Source: Stenotrophomonas maltophilia
GTDB lineage: Bacteria > Pseudomonadota > Gammaproteobacteria > Xanthomonadales > Xanthomonadaceae
Direction of reading: 5' to 3'
Assembly: GCF_023518235.1 (NCBI RefSeq)
Contig: NZ_CP090423.1
Coordinates: forward strand, 806,001-870,000
Length of the DNA stretch: 64,000 nucleotides
The notes beneath the pieces were generated by a model. It was not told where the DNA came from. It saw only the letters and a list, made by a program, of their open reading frames with translations, and did no database searches. Position 1 is the first letter of the stretch. Each line of letters starts with the position of its first letter. The translations under genes were made by a program, and so were the position numbers. Below, piece after piece: positions 8,542 through 17,020 of the stretch.

Positions 8542-10971
8542 TCAGTACCGGTACTGCCAGCCCAGGCTCAGCACTCGTCCACGGCCGGCGAAATAGCTCG
8601 GATTCGACGGCGTGGTCTGCGAGTAGTAGCTGATGTACTGCTTGTTGGCCAGGTTCTGCACGCCCAGGGTGAAGCTGTGCTTGTCCAACGCATAGCGCGC
8701 CACCAGGTCCATCGTGGTGTAGCCGTTGAACGTCGCCACGCGGTTGCCGAGCTGGTCGAAATCACGGTCGAAGGCATGGCTGGCCTGCAGGCGCGTACTC
8801 AGCTGCGGGGTCCAGTTCTGCTCCCAGAACGCGGTCAGCCGGTTCGGCGCGATGTTGACGCCGGCCAGGTCGCTGTCCAGGCGGCCATCGACGTTGGCGT
8901 CGTAGCGTCCGTTGGCGCGCGCATAGCCCAGGCCCAGGCGGGCATCACCCAGGCGCACGCGCAGGTTGCTTTCGAAGCCTTCCACGCGGGTGGCCTGGCG
9001 CTGCACGTTGTAGGCGTCGATGCCCGCATCGTAGACCAGCACCGAACCGAGCTTCGATTCGGAGGTGTAGTAGGCAATGTCACCGCTGAAGCGGCCGTCG
9101 TCGTACTCCAGGCCGATCTCGCGGTTGTCCGACACCACCGGCGACAGGTCGACCAGGTTGTCCACGCGCTGGCCGTCGCGGTTGATCGCGCGCAGCACGC
9201 GGCCGACGTCGGCCACCGTGTAGCCTTCCGAGTACGAGGCGTAGGCATTGAGGCGGTCGTTGATGTACCAGACTGCGCCGATGTTGGGCAGCGTCTCGCT
9301 CATGGTCGGCTTGCCACCGGCCACCTTGCGCGCGCCGTAGCGCGGCAGGGTGGTGTAGTCACCCACTTCCAGCTCGCCCTTCTCGTAACGCAGGCCGCCG
9401 GACAGCATCAGGTGATCGGTCGGCCACCAGTGCAGCTGCAGCAGCGGCGACAGGCTCTGGTAGGTGGTCAACGGTACCCAGTTCATGCCGCTGGCCAGCA
9501 GCACCTGGTGGGTACGATCGCGCAGGCCATCCAGGCCCACGGTCACATCCAGCGGGGTATCGGCAATGCGGGTCCAGCTCTGGGTCAGCTTGAAGCCGCG
9601 CTTGTCCGATTCGTTCTGGGTCTGGTCCCAGGCCGCGTTGGCACCGGTATTGCCCCACGGATCCCACTGGCTGGCGCCATAGCGTCCTTCGAAGTCCACC
9701 GCGAAGGCCTGGGCCTGGAAGCGGCCACCCAGCAGATCGGCGGCGCTGTAATCCACGGTCAGTGAACGCGAGCGGTTCATCGGCGGGTCCAGCGGCGTAT
9801 CGCCGGGCACCGAAAGGGTCGGCCGGCCGGTGCGGAAATCACCATTCACCGCCACGTAGTTGTCCAGCCCGCGCAGCTCGTAGCGATTGGCCATCACCTG
9901 CAGGCGATGGCCCTCGGCCAGGTTCCAGCCCAGCTTGGCGAACACGTTGGAGGAGGTCGAGTCCATCAGCTCGCCCTGCGCATTGGTACCGATCGAGCGG
10001 CCTTCGCCGTCATGGAACAGGCCCTGGCGCTCGTAGGCGAGGCCGGCGACGAGGTCGAAACGATCGCCGCGCACGCCCACCAGGGCCGAGGCACGCTGGC
10101 CGTTGTCATCATGGCGATTGGGCAGGGCGCTGCTGTAGGTCAGGTTGCTGTCCAGCAGGAACGCGCCGGGCTCGGTGGGGGCACTGCGGGTGATGATGTT
10201 GACGATGCCGCCGGTGCCGCCGATGCCCTGCAACGCGTTGGCACCGTGGATGACCTCGATGCGCTCGATCATCGCCGGGTCGATGGTGTGCGAGTCGCGC
10301 GAGCCATCTCGCAGCGGGGTGGACTGCGGCACGCCGTCGACCATGTAGAGGATGCCGCGGCCACGCATGCTCTCGCCGTAGTTGGACATCTTCTCGCGCG
10401 CGGGCGCGAAGGCCGGAATCTGCGCCGACAGCACGCGCGATACGTCCGAGCCCAGCGCCAGCTGCTGGGCGATGTCCTCGCGGGTGAGCACGGTGATGGT
10501 GTTGGGCATGGCGGTTTCACCCTGCGGCATGCGCGCGGTGGAAGCCGAGACCGTGACGCGTGCCAGCGAGGTCGGGCCCGCGGCCGGGGTGGCCTGCGCC
10601 GGGGCGCTGGCCTTGGCGGGGGCCGGTGCCGGTGCCGCAGCGGCACTCACCACGAACACGCCGGGCGAACGTTCCTGCAGGGTCAGCGCGTGGCCGGCCA
10701 GCAGGCGTTGCAGCGCGTCGCGCGGGGTGTAGCGGCCTTCCAGCGCGGGCGCGCTGCGGCCGCGGGTGCTGTCGGCGGCAAACAGCAGCTGGATGCCGCT
10801 CTGCCGGGCCAGTGCGTTCAGCGACGCCTGCAGTGGACCGGCCGGCAGGTGCAACTCCACGGTGGCGGGGGCGCGGGTCTGCGCGGCAACGGGCAACGCG
10901 GCGCACAGGCAGGCCGCGAGCAGGGCGGGGGCCAGCCGGCGCAGGGCGGCGGGCGGAACGGGGCGGGTCAT
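8542..10971 (-). CDS. FecA-type TonB-dependent outer-membrane receptor with STN signalling domain
   Basis: An 809-residue outer-membrane transporter. Order: signal peptide (~1-30), STN domain (~38-92) that contacts a FecR-type anti-sigma regulator, a Pro/Ala linker, TonB-box and plug (~140-270, with MRGRGILYMVDGVP and GTGGIVNIITR), and the 22-strand barrel ending in GWQYRY. The C-terminal aromatic residue is typical of outer-membrane proteins. The start at 10971 places a proper signal peptide first; upstream in-frame codons are low-complexity. It follows the FecR-like gene on the same strand, so it is the uptake and sensing part of a sigma/anti-sigma/receptor system, probably for a ferric siderophore. 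The ligand is unknown. Confidence 0.93.
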   Translation of the reverse strand: MTRPVPPAALRRLAPALLAACLCAALPVAAQTRAPATVELHLPAGPLQASLNALARQSGIQLLFAADSTRGRSAPALEGRYTPRDALQRLLAGHALTLQERSPGVFVVSAAAAPAPAPAKASAPAQATPAAGPTSLARVTVSASTARMPQGETAMPNTITVLTREDIAQQLALGSDVSRVLSAQIPAFAPAREKMSNYGESMRGRGILYMVDGVPQSTPLRDGSRDSHTIDPAMIERIEVIHGANALQGIGGTGGIVNIITRSAPTEPGAFLLDSNLTYSSALPNRHDDNGQRASALVGVRGDRFDLVAGLAYERQGLFHDGEGRSIGTNAQGELMDSTSSNVFAKLGWNLAEGHRLQVMANRYELRGLDNYVAVNGDFRTGRPTLSVPGDTPLDPPMNRSRSLTVDYSAADLLGGRFQAQAFAVDFEGRYGASQWDPWGNTGANAAWDQTQNESDKRGFKLTQSWTRIADTPLDVTVGLDGLRDRTHQVLLASGMNWVPLTTYQSLSPLLQLHWWPTDHLMLSGGLRYEKGELEVGDYTTLPRYGARKVAGGKPTMSETLPNIGAVWYINDRLNAYASYSEGYTVADVGRVLRAINRDGQRVDNLVDLSPVVSDNREIGLEYDDGRFSGDIAYYTSESKLGSVLVYDAGIDAYNVQRQATRVEGFESNLRVRLGDARLGLGYARANGRYDANVDGRLDSDLAGVNIAPNRLTAFWEQNWTPQLSTRLQASHAFDRDFDQLGNRVATFNGYTTMDLVARYALDKHSFTLGVQNLANKQYISYYSQTTPSNPSYFAGRGRVLSLGWQYRY

Positions 10972-11047
10972 GCGGGGTCCTTCGGAGGGGTTCAAGCACC
11001 TGCCGGATGGGACGGCGCGCAACCCACCCTCGGCCTTGCAGGGAGGA

Positions 11048-11890
11048 TCACCGGCGCGCGCGCAGGTGCAGGCTGCCGTCGGCGGCGGTAAGCACCTGCA
11101 CCGGCAGGATCTCCGGCAACAGCGCCACGGCGGTTTCGGCGCGGTCGGCATCGAACACGCCGGAGACCTGCAACGGGCCCAGCGCCGGATCGTCCAGCAC
11201 GATCGGGCGGTCGTGATAGCGCTGCAGGATGCGCAGCACTTCGGACAGCGGCAGGCGATCGAACTGCAGGCGGCCGCGGGTCCAGTCGGCGCGATCCGGG
11301 CTGACCGGCTCCGGCGGTGACAGTGAGCCCGCCTGCGCGAGCACGCGCTGCCCAGGCTTCAGCCGCTGTTCGGCGCCGCCGCCCTCCACGCGCACGCCGA
11401 CCTCACCGCGCCACAGGGTCACCTCGCTCAGGTCGCCCTGGCGGTCAACATCGAACACGGTGCCGTAGTTGCGCACGTGCACCGGCCCGGCCTCGACCTG
11501 GAACGGCCGCCACGCCGAATGCTGCACGTCGAAGCGCGCCTGGCCCTGTGCCAGCAGCACCTGCCGCGAACGCAGGTGGCGGCGTACCTGCAGCCGGGTA
11601 CCGGCATCGAGCAGCACATGGCTGCCATCGGGCAGCGTGATCTGGCGCCGTTCGCCCACGGCGGTCTGGTAGTCGCGCACCTGCCAGGCCGGGTCGGCGA
11701 TGCACACGGCGCTGATGGCCACCAGCAGCGCGGGCAGGACGGTCTTTGCGATGCGTCCGCCGCGTCGGCGCTGCAGGGCGGCCGGCGGCGGCAGCGGAAA
11801 GCGCTGCTTCAGCGCGTCGCGGTGCTGCTCCAGCACCTGCTCGGTGGCAACCGGCTCGGTCGGCGGCTGCGGTGGAGGCACCGGCTTCAT
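11048..11890 (-). CDS. FecR-type anti-sigma regulator
   Basis: A 280-residue inner-membrane protein. The N-terminal ~45 cytoplasmic residues are followed by one membrane segment (VLPALLVAISAVCI) and a periplasmic FecR domain (LPDGSHVLLDAGTRLQV, then GEVGVRV). The C-terminal part has the secretin/TonB short-like fold (LPLSEVLRILQRYHDRP). It relays ligand binding at the STN receptor to the ECF sigma factor. The start at 11890 gives the 4-base ATGA overlap with the sigma gene stop, which argues for translational coupling; an upstream start at 11914 would overlap more. Confidence 0.92.
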   Translation of the reverse strand: MKPVPPPQPPTEPVATEQVLEQHRDALKQRFPLPPPAALQRRRGGRIAKTVLPALLVAISAVCIADPAWQVRDYQTAVGERRQITLPDGSHVLLDAGTRLQVRRHLRSRQVLLAQGQARFDVQHSAWRPFQVEAGPVHVRNYGTVFDVDRQGDLSEVTLWRGEVGVRVEGGGAEQRLKPGQRVLAQAGSLSPPEPVSPDRADWTRGRLQFDRLPLSEVLRILQRYHDRPIVLDDPALGPLQVSGVFDADRAETAVALLPEILPVQVLTAADGSLHLRARR

Positions 11891-12411
11891 TGCGGCCCGG
11901 CGTGCAGTCGGCAATCGGCCATGGCCAGGCGCAGGTGGCGCTCGACCGCCTTCAGGCCGATCCCCATGCGCTGTGCCACTTCGGCCTGCGGCAGCTCGTG
12001 GATCTTGTGCAGGATGAACACCTGCTGGCGCCGGCAGGGCATGCGTTCAATGGTGGTGCTCAAGCGCTGCAGCGCCTGCTGGCCTTGCGCCTGCTGTTCC
12101 GGCCCGGGGCGCGCGCAGGCGCCATCGGGCAGTTCGGCGCGCGGCTCCACCCAGTGCCGGCGCAGGTCTTCGGCACGGCAACGGTCGACCGCAGCATCGT
12201 GGGCGATGCGGCGCAACAGCGCGATCGGTTGCCGTGCGTCCTGCACGGCCGGGCGCTCAAGCAGGCGTAGGCAGACCTCGTGCACCACTTCGCGGGCCAA
12301 TCCGGGCGAGCGGAAGCGACGGCGCAGGTAGTCGACCAGTTCCTCGTAGTGGCGCACCAGTGACGACAGCAGCGGCGCGGCGGGCAGTGGCGATGAGGGC
12401 GACTCGTGCAT
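11887..12411 (-). CDS. FecI-type ECF sigma factor
   Basis: A 174-residue ECF-family sigma factor. Region 2 is near residues 22-90 (HYEELVDYLRRRFRSPGLAREVVHEV), and region 4 with its helix-turn-helix spans ~118-165 (MPCRRQQVFILHKIHELPQAEVAQRMG). It is first in the sigma-FecR-receptor operon and overlaps the FecR gene by 4 bases. A Fur-box-like palindrome lies 67 bases upstream of the start, so iron starvation probably switches on this gene and ligand-bound receptor then activates the sigma factor. Confidence 0.93.
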   Translation of the reverse strand: MHESPSSPLPAAPLLSSLVRHYEELVDYLRRRFRSPGLAREVVHEVCLRLLERPAVQDARQPIALLRRIAHDAAVDRCRAEDLRRHWVEPRAELPDGACARPGPEQQAQGQQALQRLSTTIERMPCRRQQVFILHKIHELPQAEVAQRMGIGLKAVERHLRLAMADCRLHAGPQ

Positions 12412-12477
12412 CCGGAACGGGCGAGGGTGAAAGGCGGGTCGCGCAACAGGACGATCCCTGCGCGGTGATGGGATATT

Positions 12478-12496
12478 AATGGGAACGGTTCGCATT
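12478..12496 (-). promoter_or_regulatory. Fur-box-like palindrome upstream of the ECF sigma gene
   Basis: The 19-base element AATGGGAAC-G-GTTCGCATT is an inverted repeat with one mismatch between arms. It resembles the Fur consensus of alternating AAT/ATT and GAAC/GTTC half-sites. It lies 67 bases before the sigma-factor start and would place the whole iron-signalling operon under Fur. It could also serve the divergent gene at 12616. Confidence 0.6.
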
Positions 12497-12615
12497 TGCC
12501 ATCCATGCCGCATGCAGGCCATTGTTCGGTGGGCCTGGATGGTGAAAACACGATCATCGTCTGGCGCGCAGAATCGGCCCGTGCCAGCCTGCACCCGGGC
12601 TGAGGGGAGCGAGAC

Positions 12616-12882
12616 ATGCACGTACTTCTGGTCATCATCGCCGGTGTGCTGCTGCTGGCGGTGTTCATGCTGTTCGGGCGTCTCTGGAGCGTGGGCAGCT
12701 CGCAGTTGCCGGCGGCGTTGCTGGCCTTCGTTGCCACCTGGCTGGTGCTGGCGCTGGCCAATCTGTGGGTGGGGGTCTACCGGGCCGGCTACGCTTTCAG
12801 GGAAGAGGTGCCGATCCTGCTGCTGGTGTTTGCGGTGCCGGCGCTGCTGGCCGGTCTTGTCTACTGGCGCCTGGCGCGCTGA
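12616..12882 (+). CDS. Small membrane protein, three predicted transmembrane helices
   Basis: An 88-residue, very hydrophobic protein with membrane segments near residues 3-21, 30-52 and 65-84. I do not recognise its family. It ends 9 bases before the LtrA-type gene, so the two are probably co-transcribed. The start at 12616 follows a GGGGAGCGAG-type ribosome-binding stretch. Confidence 0.75.
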   Translation: MHVLLVIIAGVLLLAVFMLFGRLWSVGSSQLPAALLAFVATWLVLALANLWVGVYRAGYAFREEVPILLLVFAVPALLAGLVYWRLAR

Positions 12883-12891
12883 GGGCGTCCG

Positions 12892-14070
12892 ATGAGCACA
12901 CCCCTGCGCCTGCCGGCGCTGCGCCAGCGCGATGGCCACCACGCCCGGGTCACCTACGAAGAATTGTTCTTCGATCTGGTGTACGTGTTCGCGGTCACCC
13001 AGCTCAGCCACCACCTGCTGCACCACCTGGGGCTGGCCGGGGTGATGCAGACGCTGGTGCTGTGGTTTGCGGTCTGGCTGGGCTGGCAGTACGCCTGCTG
13101 GGTCAGCAACTGGTTCGACCCGCAGGCGCCGCGCATCCGCGGGCTGTTGTTTGCCACGATGCTGTTGGCACTGCTGATGTCCTCGTCCATTCCCGAGGCC
13201 TTTGCCGACCGCGCCTGGGTGTTCGCCGGGGCCTACGCGACGATGCAGGTGGGACGCACCGCTTTTGTGCTGTACGAGGTGGGAGGCACGCATGCGTTGG
13301 CGCCGAACTTCCGCCGCATGCTGGCCTGGGTGTGCGTGTCGGCCTGTTTCTGGCTGGCCGGTGCGGCGGCCGAGGGCCATGCACGGCTGGCGCTGTGGGC
13401 GCTGGCGGTGGCCTGCGAGTACGTTTCGCCGATGTTCGGTTTTGCCTTTCCCGGGCTGGGCCGCTCGCACACACGCGAATGGACCATCGAAGGTGGGCAT
13501 CTGGCCGAGCGCTGCCAGCTGTTCGTCATCGTCGCGCTGGGAGAGACATTGCTGGCCACCGGCGGTGTGCTCAGCGAGGTGGAGCACTGGCGCGGTGCGG
13601 TGGTGTCTGCCGTGCTGGCCACCTTCGCCGGAACCCTCGCCATGTGGTGGCTGTATTTCGGCATCTCCAGCGGCGACGCCACCGAGGCGATCACCCATGC
13701 CGACGATCCGGGGCGGATGGGCGCCAACTTCCACTATGTGCATGCGCTGCTGATCGCCGGCATCATTGCCACCGCGGTCGGCAACGACCTGGTGATGGAC
13801 CACCCGGAGGCGGCGGTGACGCCGGCGTACGCCGCGCTGATGGTGGCTGGCCCGCTGATCTACCTGCTGGGCAGCGCGCTCTACAAGCGCGTGGTGTATG
13901 GCCGGGCGCCACGCTCGCATCTGTACGGCGCCGTGGCACTGCTGGTGCTGGGCCTGCTGCTGCCACTGACCCACCTGCTGGCAGCCGGCTGGTTGACCAG
14001 CCTGGTGCTGCTGGGTGTGGGGTTGCTGGATACGCGACTGAAGCGGCGCATCCAGCAGGCAAGCGGCTAG
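12892..14070 (+). CDS. Low temperature requirement protein A (LtrA) family membrane protein
   Basis: A 392-residue polytopic inner-membrane protein. The N-terminal YEELFFDLVYVFAVTQL motif is diagnostic of the LtrA family, first named in Listeria for growth in the cold; its biochemical role is not settled. About ten hydrophobic segments follow, with charged conserved loops such as RSHTREWTIEGGHLAER. Its TAG stop overlaps the stop of the convergent gene in the shared tetranucleotide CTAG. Confidence 0.93.
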   Translation: MSTPLRLPALRQRDGHHARVTYEELFFDLVYVFAVTQLSHHLLHHLGLAGVMQTLVLWFAVWLGWQYACWVSNWFDPQAPRIRGLLFATMLLALLMSSSIPEAFADRAWVFAGAYATMQVGRTAFVLYEVGGTHALAPNFRRMLAWVCVSACFWLAGAAAEGHARLALWALAVACEYVSPMFGFAFPGLGRSHTREWTIEGGHLAERCQLFVIVALGETLLATGGVLSEVEHWRGAVVSAVLATFAGTLAMWWLYFGISSGDATEAITHADDPGRMGANFHYVHALLIAGIIATAVGNDLVMDHPEAAVTPAYAALMVAGPLIYLLGSALYKRVVYGRAPRSHLYGAVALLVLGLLLPLTHLLAAGWLTSLVLLGVGLLDTRLKRRIQQASG

Positions 14071-15503
14071 AAGCCGCCCCCGGTCTTGAAGCCGCCACCG
14101 CCGCTGATACCGCCACCGCTGCGGAAGCCGCCGCTGCTGGAACCGGAGTCCGAGCGGGTGCTGGAACTGGAGCCCGACCAGAAACTCGAACGGGAGTCCG
14201 AGCTGCTGGAACTGCTCGATCCCCAATCGAACAGGCCGCCGGAAGAGGCGGTGCTGGAGCGCCGCGGGCGGCTGCTGGCGGTGGCGAACAGCGAGGTCAT
14301 GATCGGCTCGGCGACGCTGCGGGCCGGGGCGCGATAGCTGCTGCGCTCGGCATCGAGCGCCAGCTGGTAGCTGCGGCGGGTGGCCTGCAGCGATGCCAGC
14401 GACGCCTTCAGCGTCTCCATGTCGCTCGTGTGCTGGCCGACGCTTCCTTCGATCTCTGCCAGGCGCAGGCGACGGGCATGGATCCGCTCCAGCACCGCAT
14501 CGTCCTCGGCCGTGGCAGTCGCGGCGACGCGGCGGTACAGATCGTCGAGGTTGCGCGAGGACAGGGCGCGCGCCAGGGTGACCAGCACCGAACGGCCCTC
14601 GGTGTCGGACCAGCTGCGGAAGTCGGTGATCCTCGCCTGCTGGGCATCCACCGCCTGGCGTTGCCGCTGTTCGTCCAGCAGTGCCTGGGCCAAGGCACCC
14701 TGCGCATCCCGCAGGATGCTGGTCAGCACACCGCCACCGGACAGCGCCGCGGCTGAATCGCGGGCGGCCTGTACCGGGGCGTGCGCCTGCTCGGCCTCTT
14801 CGCGGGCCTGCGCCGCATGCTGTTGCAGGTAGCCCGGCAGCTCGGTCAGGGTACGGTACTCGCGGCGGGCACGGTCGTAGCCGCACAGCTCGGCCAGCCA
14901 TCCATCGACGGTGCGCAGCAGCGGCCAGCCACGGTAGCCGCTGCCACCGAAGTCGCGCGACAGCAGGTACATGAAGATCGGGTCGGCCTGGTAGGCACCA
15001 GCCTTGGCGTCATGTTCGGCATGGGCCGAAGCGGCCATGCGCTCAGCGGTATCCCATCGCGCCTGTGCCAGCTGCAGCGTGTCCAGCTGGGCCAGGAAGT
15101 CGCTGTCACTGCGCAGTGTGGCCTCCACCTGATCCCGCAGCTGCTGCAGCCGCTCGCCGGCGGCATCACGCGCGGCTGCGGCATCGAGCGAGCGCTGCTG
15201 CAATGCCTGCTCCTCATCCAGCAGCCGCTTCAGTTCGTCGTCCAGCGTACGGCCTTTGCGTTCACGGCGGTCCAGGTCGGCACGCGACTGCAGCAGCAGA
15301 TCGCGGGCAACGGCAGGTTCAACCTCGTTGCTGGCCTCGGCCTGCAGCCGGGCCAGTGCATCGAAATCGGCACGGGTCTGCTCGCGCAGCACGTCCTGTT
15401 CCTTGACCAGCTCCCGGCATTGGTTGCCCTGGCTGGCCAGGCGGGCCTGCAGGTCGGCGATCTCGGCTTCGACGTCGGCCAACGCGGTATTCAAGTCACT
15501 CAT
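14067..15503 (-). CDS. Coiled-coil protein with Ser/Gly-rich tail, unknown function
   Basis: A 478-residue protein. Residues 1-190 are strongly coiled-coil (AEIADLQARLASQ and following heptads rich in Glu, Arg and Gln). The middle contains a Trp/Gly patch (RDFGGSGYRGWPLL) and a second coiled coil. The last ~70 residues are Ser-rich and then Gly-rich with Phe/Lys interruptions (SGGFRSGGGISGGGGF), a low-complexity tail of the type that often binds or condenses. No signal peptide or membrane helix is evident. It is third of three genes read from 18217; the function is unknown. Confidence 0.8.
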   Translation of the reverse strand: MSDLNTALADVEAEIADLQARLASQGNQCRELVKEQDVLREQTRADFDALARLQAEASNEVEPAVARDLLLQSRADLDRRERKGRTLDDELKRLLDEEQALQQRSLDAAAARDAAGERLQQLRDQVEATLRSDSDFLAQLDTLQLAQARWDTAERMAASAHAEHDAKAGAYQADPIFMYLLSRDFGGSGYRGWPLLRTVDGWLAELCGYDRARREYRTLTELPGYLQQHAAQAREEAEQAHAPVQAARDSAAALSGGGVLTSILRDAQGALAQALLDEQRQRQAVDAQQARITDFRSWSDTEGRSVLVTLARALSSRNLDDLYRRVAATATAEDDAVLERIHARRLRLAEIEGSVGQHTSDMETLKASLASLQATRRSYQLALDAERSSYRAPARSVAEPIMTSLFATASSRPRRSSTASSGGLFDWGSSSSSSSDSRSSFWSGSSSSTRSDSGSSSGGFRSGGGISGGGGFKTGGGF

Positions 15504-15519
15504 GTCAGTTCCTCAGGCA

Positions 15520-17007
15520 TCACCATTGGGTGATGTAGCCGCCGGTGGTGGGCATGCGGAAGCGCGGCGACAGGCTGCCGCGCGGCTTGCTGCCGATCTG
15601 GTCGTCTTCGATGATGCCGTTGTCCTGCTTGTCGGCCGCCACACGGTTGTAGGTGGCCTGTGGCACGCGCACGCCAAACAGCGTGACCTGTTCGTCCTTG
15701 CCGGTTTCCTCGTTGCGGACGGTGATGGTGGCGGCGTTGCCTGATTCGTCCAGCGCCTCGGTCACCAGGTAGTAGTTGCGCCCGCCATTGGCGTTCTCGT
15801 TGTATCGCCAGACGCCGGTGCGCTCATCGTCGCGGTTGACGATGCGGTAGACCAGGGTCTGCTGCAGCATCGCCACCAGCCCGGCGACCTGGTCCAGCGC
15901 CGGCCCGGCGTCGGCCAGTGTCTCGACGCGGATCAGGGTGGCCGCATGATCCAGCGCACGCTGCAGGCGCTTGCGGTCGTCGCCGGCAACCCCGGTGGCC
16001 AGGCCGTCGGTCCTGAGCTGGGCCAGGCGCTCATTGAGCGCGGCCAGCTTGCCGGCACTGCCGATCAGCTCCTTGAGGGTGGCCGTGGCCTGGCCAGCCG
16101 TTGCGATGTCGCCAGCACGCAGGGCCACGTCGCCGTCGGTGTAGATGCGGGCGCGCAGCCGTTCGGCATCCGGGGTCAGCCGTGCGGCCTTGGCGGCCAG
16201 GTTGGTGGCATCGAGCAGTTCGCTTGCATCGGCGGCCTGGCCAAGCGTGCCGACCCGTTCGCTCAGTACCGGCAGGGCTTGCTGTGCCCGCGTCAGCGCC
16301 TGCTCGGCGGCCTGGCGCTGCTGTTCCACCCAATCAGCGGCCTGGCCGGCGGTGGCCGTGCTGCCGTGGCTGACCCGTGTGACCTGGTCGCGGCGCACCA
16401 GGGTTGGCAGCAGAGTGTCCGCTGCCGGCACCTCGGCGAAGCGCCGCTGCGCTTCAGACAGCGCGGCCTGTGCCCCCTCGGTCAGCGGTTGCAGGCGCTC
16501 ACCGCTGGCCGTGGTACGCGGCAACAGCCCCTGCAGCGCCTGTTCCTGCGCGGCCAGCGCGTGGCGAGCGAGACCGATGGCCTGCTGCTGCGCGGTGACC
16601 CTGGCGTTGAGTACCTGGACATTCTTCTCGATGTTGGCCTCACGCACGAAGGCGCCGAAGCCGCGCGCAAGCAGCAGCACCATGCCGAGTGCCAGCAGCG
16701 CCGCCGCGACGATCAGCGCCCATCTGAGCACCCGCCTGCGATCGATCCAGCGCCTGGCCAGCCACGCCTTCCAGCCACGCGGCGCGGTGTACACGTAGCG
16801 CTGTTCGCGCTGGGCCCGGATGCCGGCCTCAAGGATCTCGTCGGAAACCTCGATGCCCTGCGAGCGGTACAGCTCGAGCAGGCGTTGCTTCAGCGTCGCG
16901 TTGTCGTGGCCACTGTCGGCCAGTGCCTTCATCTCGGCATTGCGGTAGCGCAGCTGGTCGACCACATCCATGGTCAGCAGCGCATCCTGCAGCTCGGCAG
17001 GTGCCAT
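15520..17007 (-). CDS. Single-pass membrane protein with long coiled-coil domain, unknown function
   Basis: About 495 residues from ATG 17007; a GTG at 17019 is an alternative. The first ~80 residues are cytoplasmic and helical. One membrane segment follows (residues ~85-107, WALIVAAALLALGMVLLL), then a ~300-residue helical domain, and a beta-rich end containing GVWRYNENANGGRNYYLVTEA. It starts just after the gene ending at 17021 and ends 16 bases before the next, so the three form one operon. I recognise no enzymatic motif. A role as an envelope scaffold is only a guess. Confidence 0.78.
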   Translation of the reverse strand: MAPAELQDALLTMDVVDQLRYRNAEMKALADSGHDNATLKQRLLELYRSQGIEVSDEILEAGIRAQREQRYVYTAPRGWKAWLARRWIDRRRVLRWALIVAAALLALGMVLLLARGFGAFVREANIEKNVQVLNARVTAQQQAIGLARHALAAQEQALQGLLPRTTASGERLQPLTEGAQAALSEAQRRFAEVPAADTLLPTLVRRDQVTRVSHGSTATAGQAADWVEQQRQAAEQALTRAQQALPVLSERVGTLGQAADASELLDATNLAAKAARLTPDAERLRARIYTDGDVALRAGDIATAGQATATLKELIGSAGKLAALNERLAQLRTDGLATGVAGDDRKRLQRALDHAATLIRVETLADAGPALDQVAGLVAMLQQTLVYRIVNRDDERTGVWRYNENANGGRNYYLVTEALDESGNAATITVRNEETGKDEQVTLFGVRVPQATYNRVAADKQDNGIIEDDQIGSKPRGSLSPRFRMPTTGGYITQW

Positions 17008-17020
17008 CGTCGCACTCACG

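Noticed and set aside
11887..14901. 1004-codon open frame on the minus strand
   Set aside because: Only its last 174 codons are a real gene (ECF sigma factor, start 12411). The rest is antisense to LtrA and neighbouring genes.
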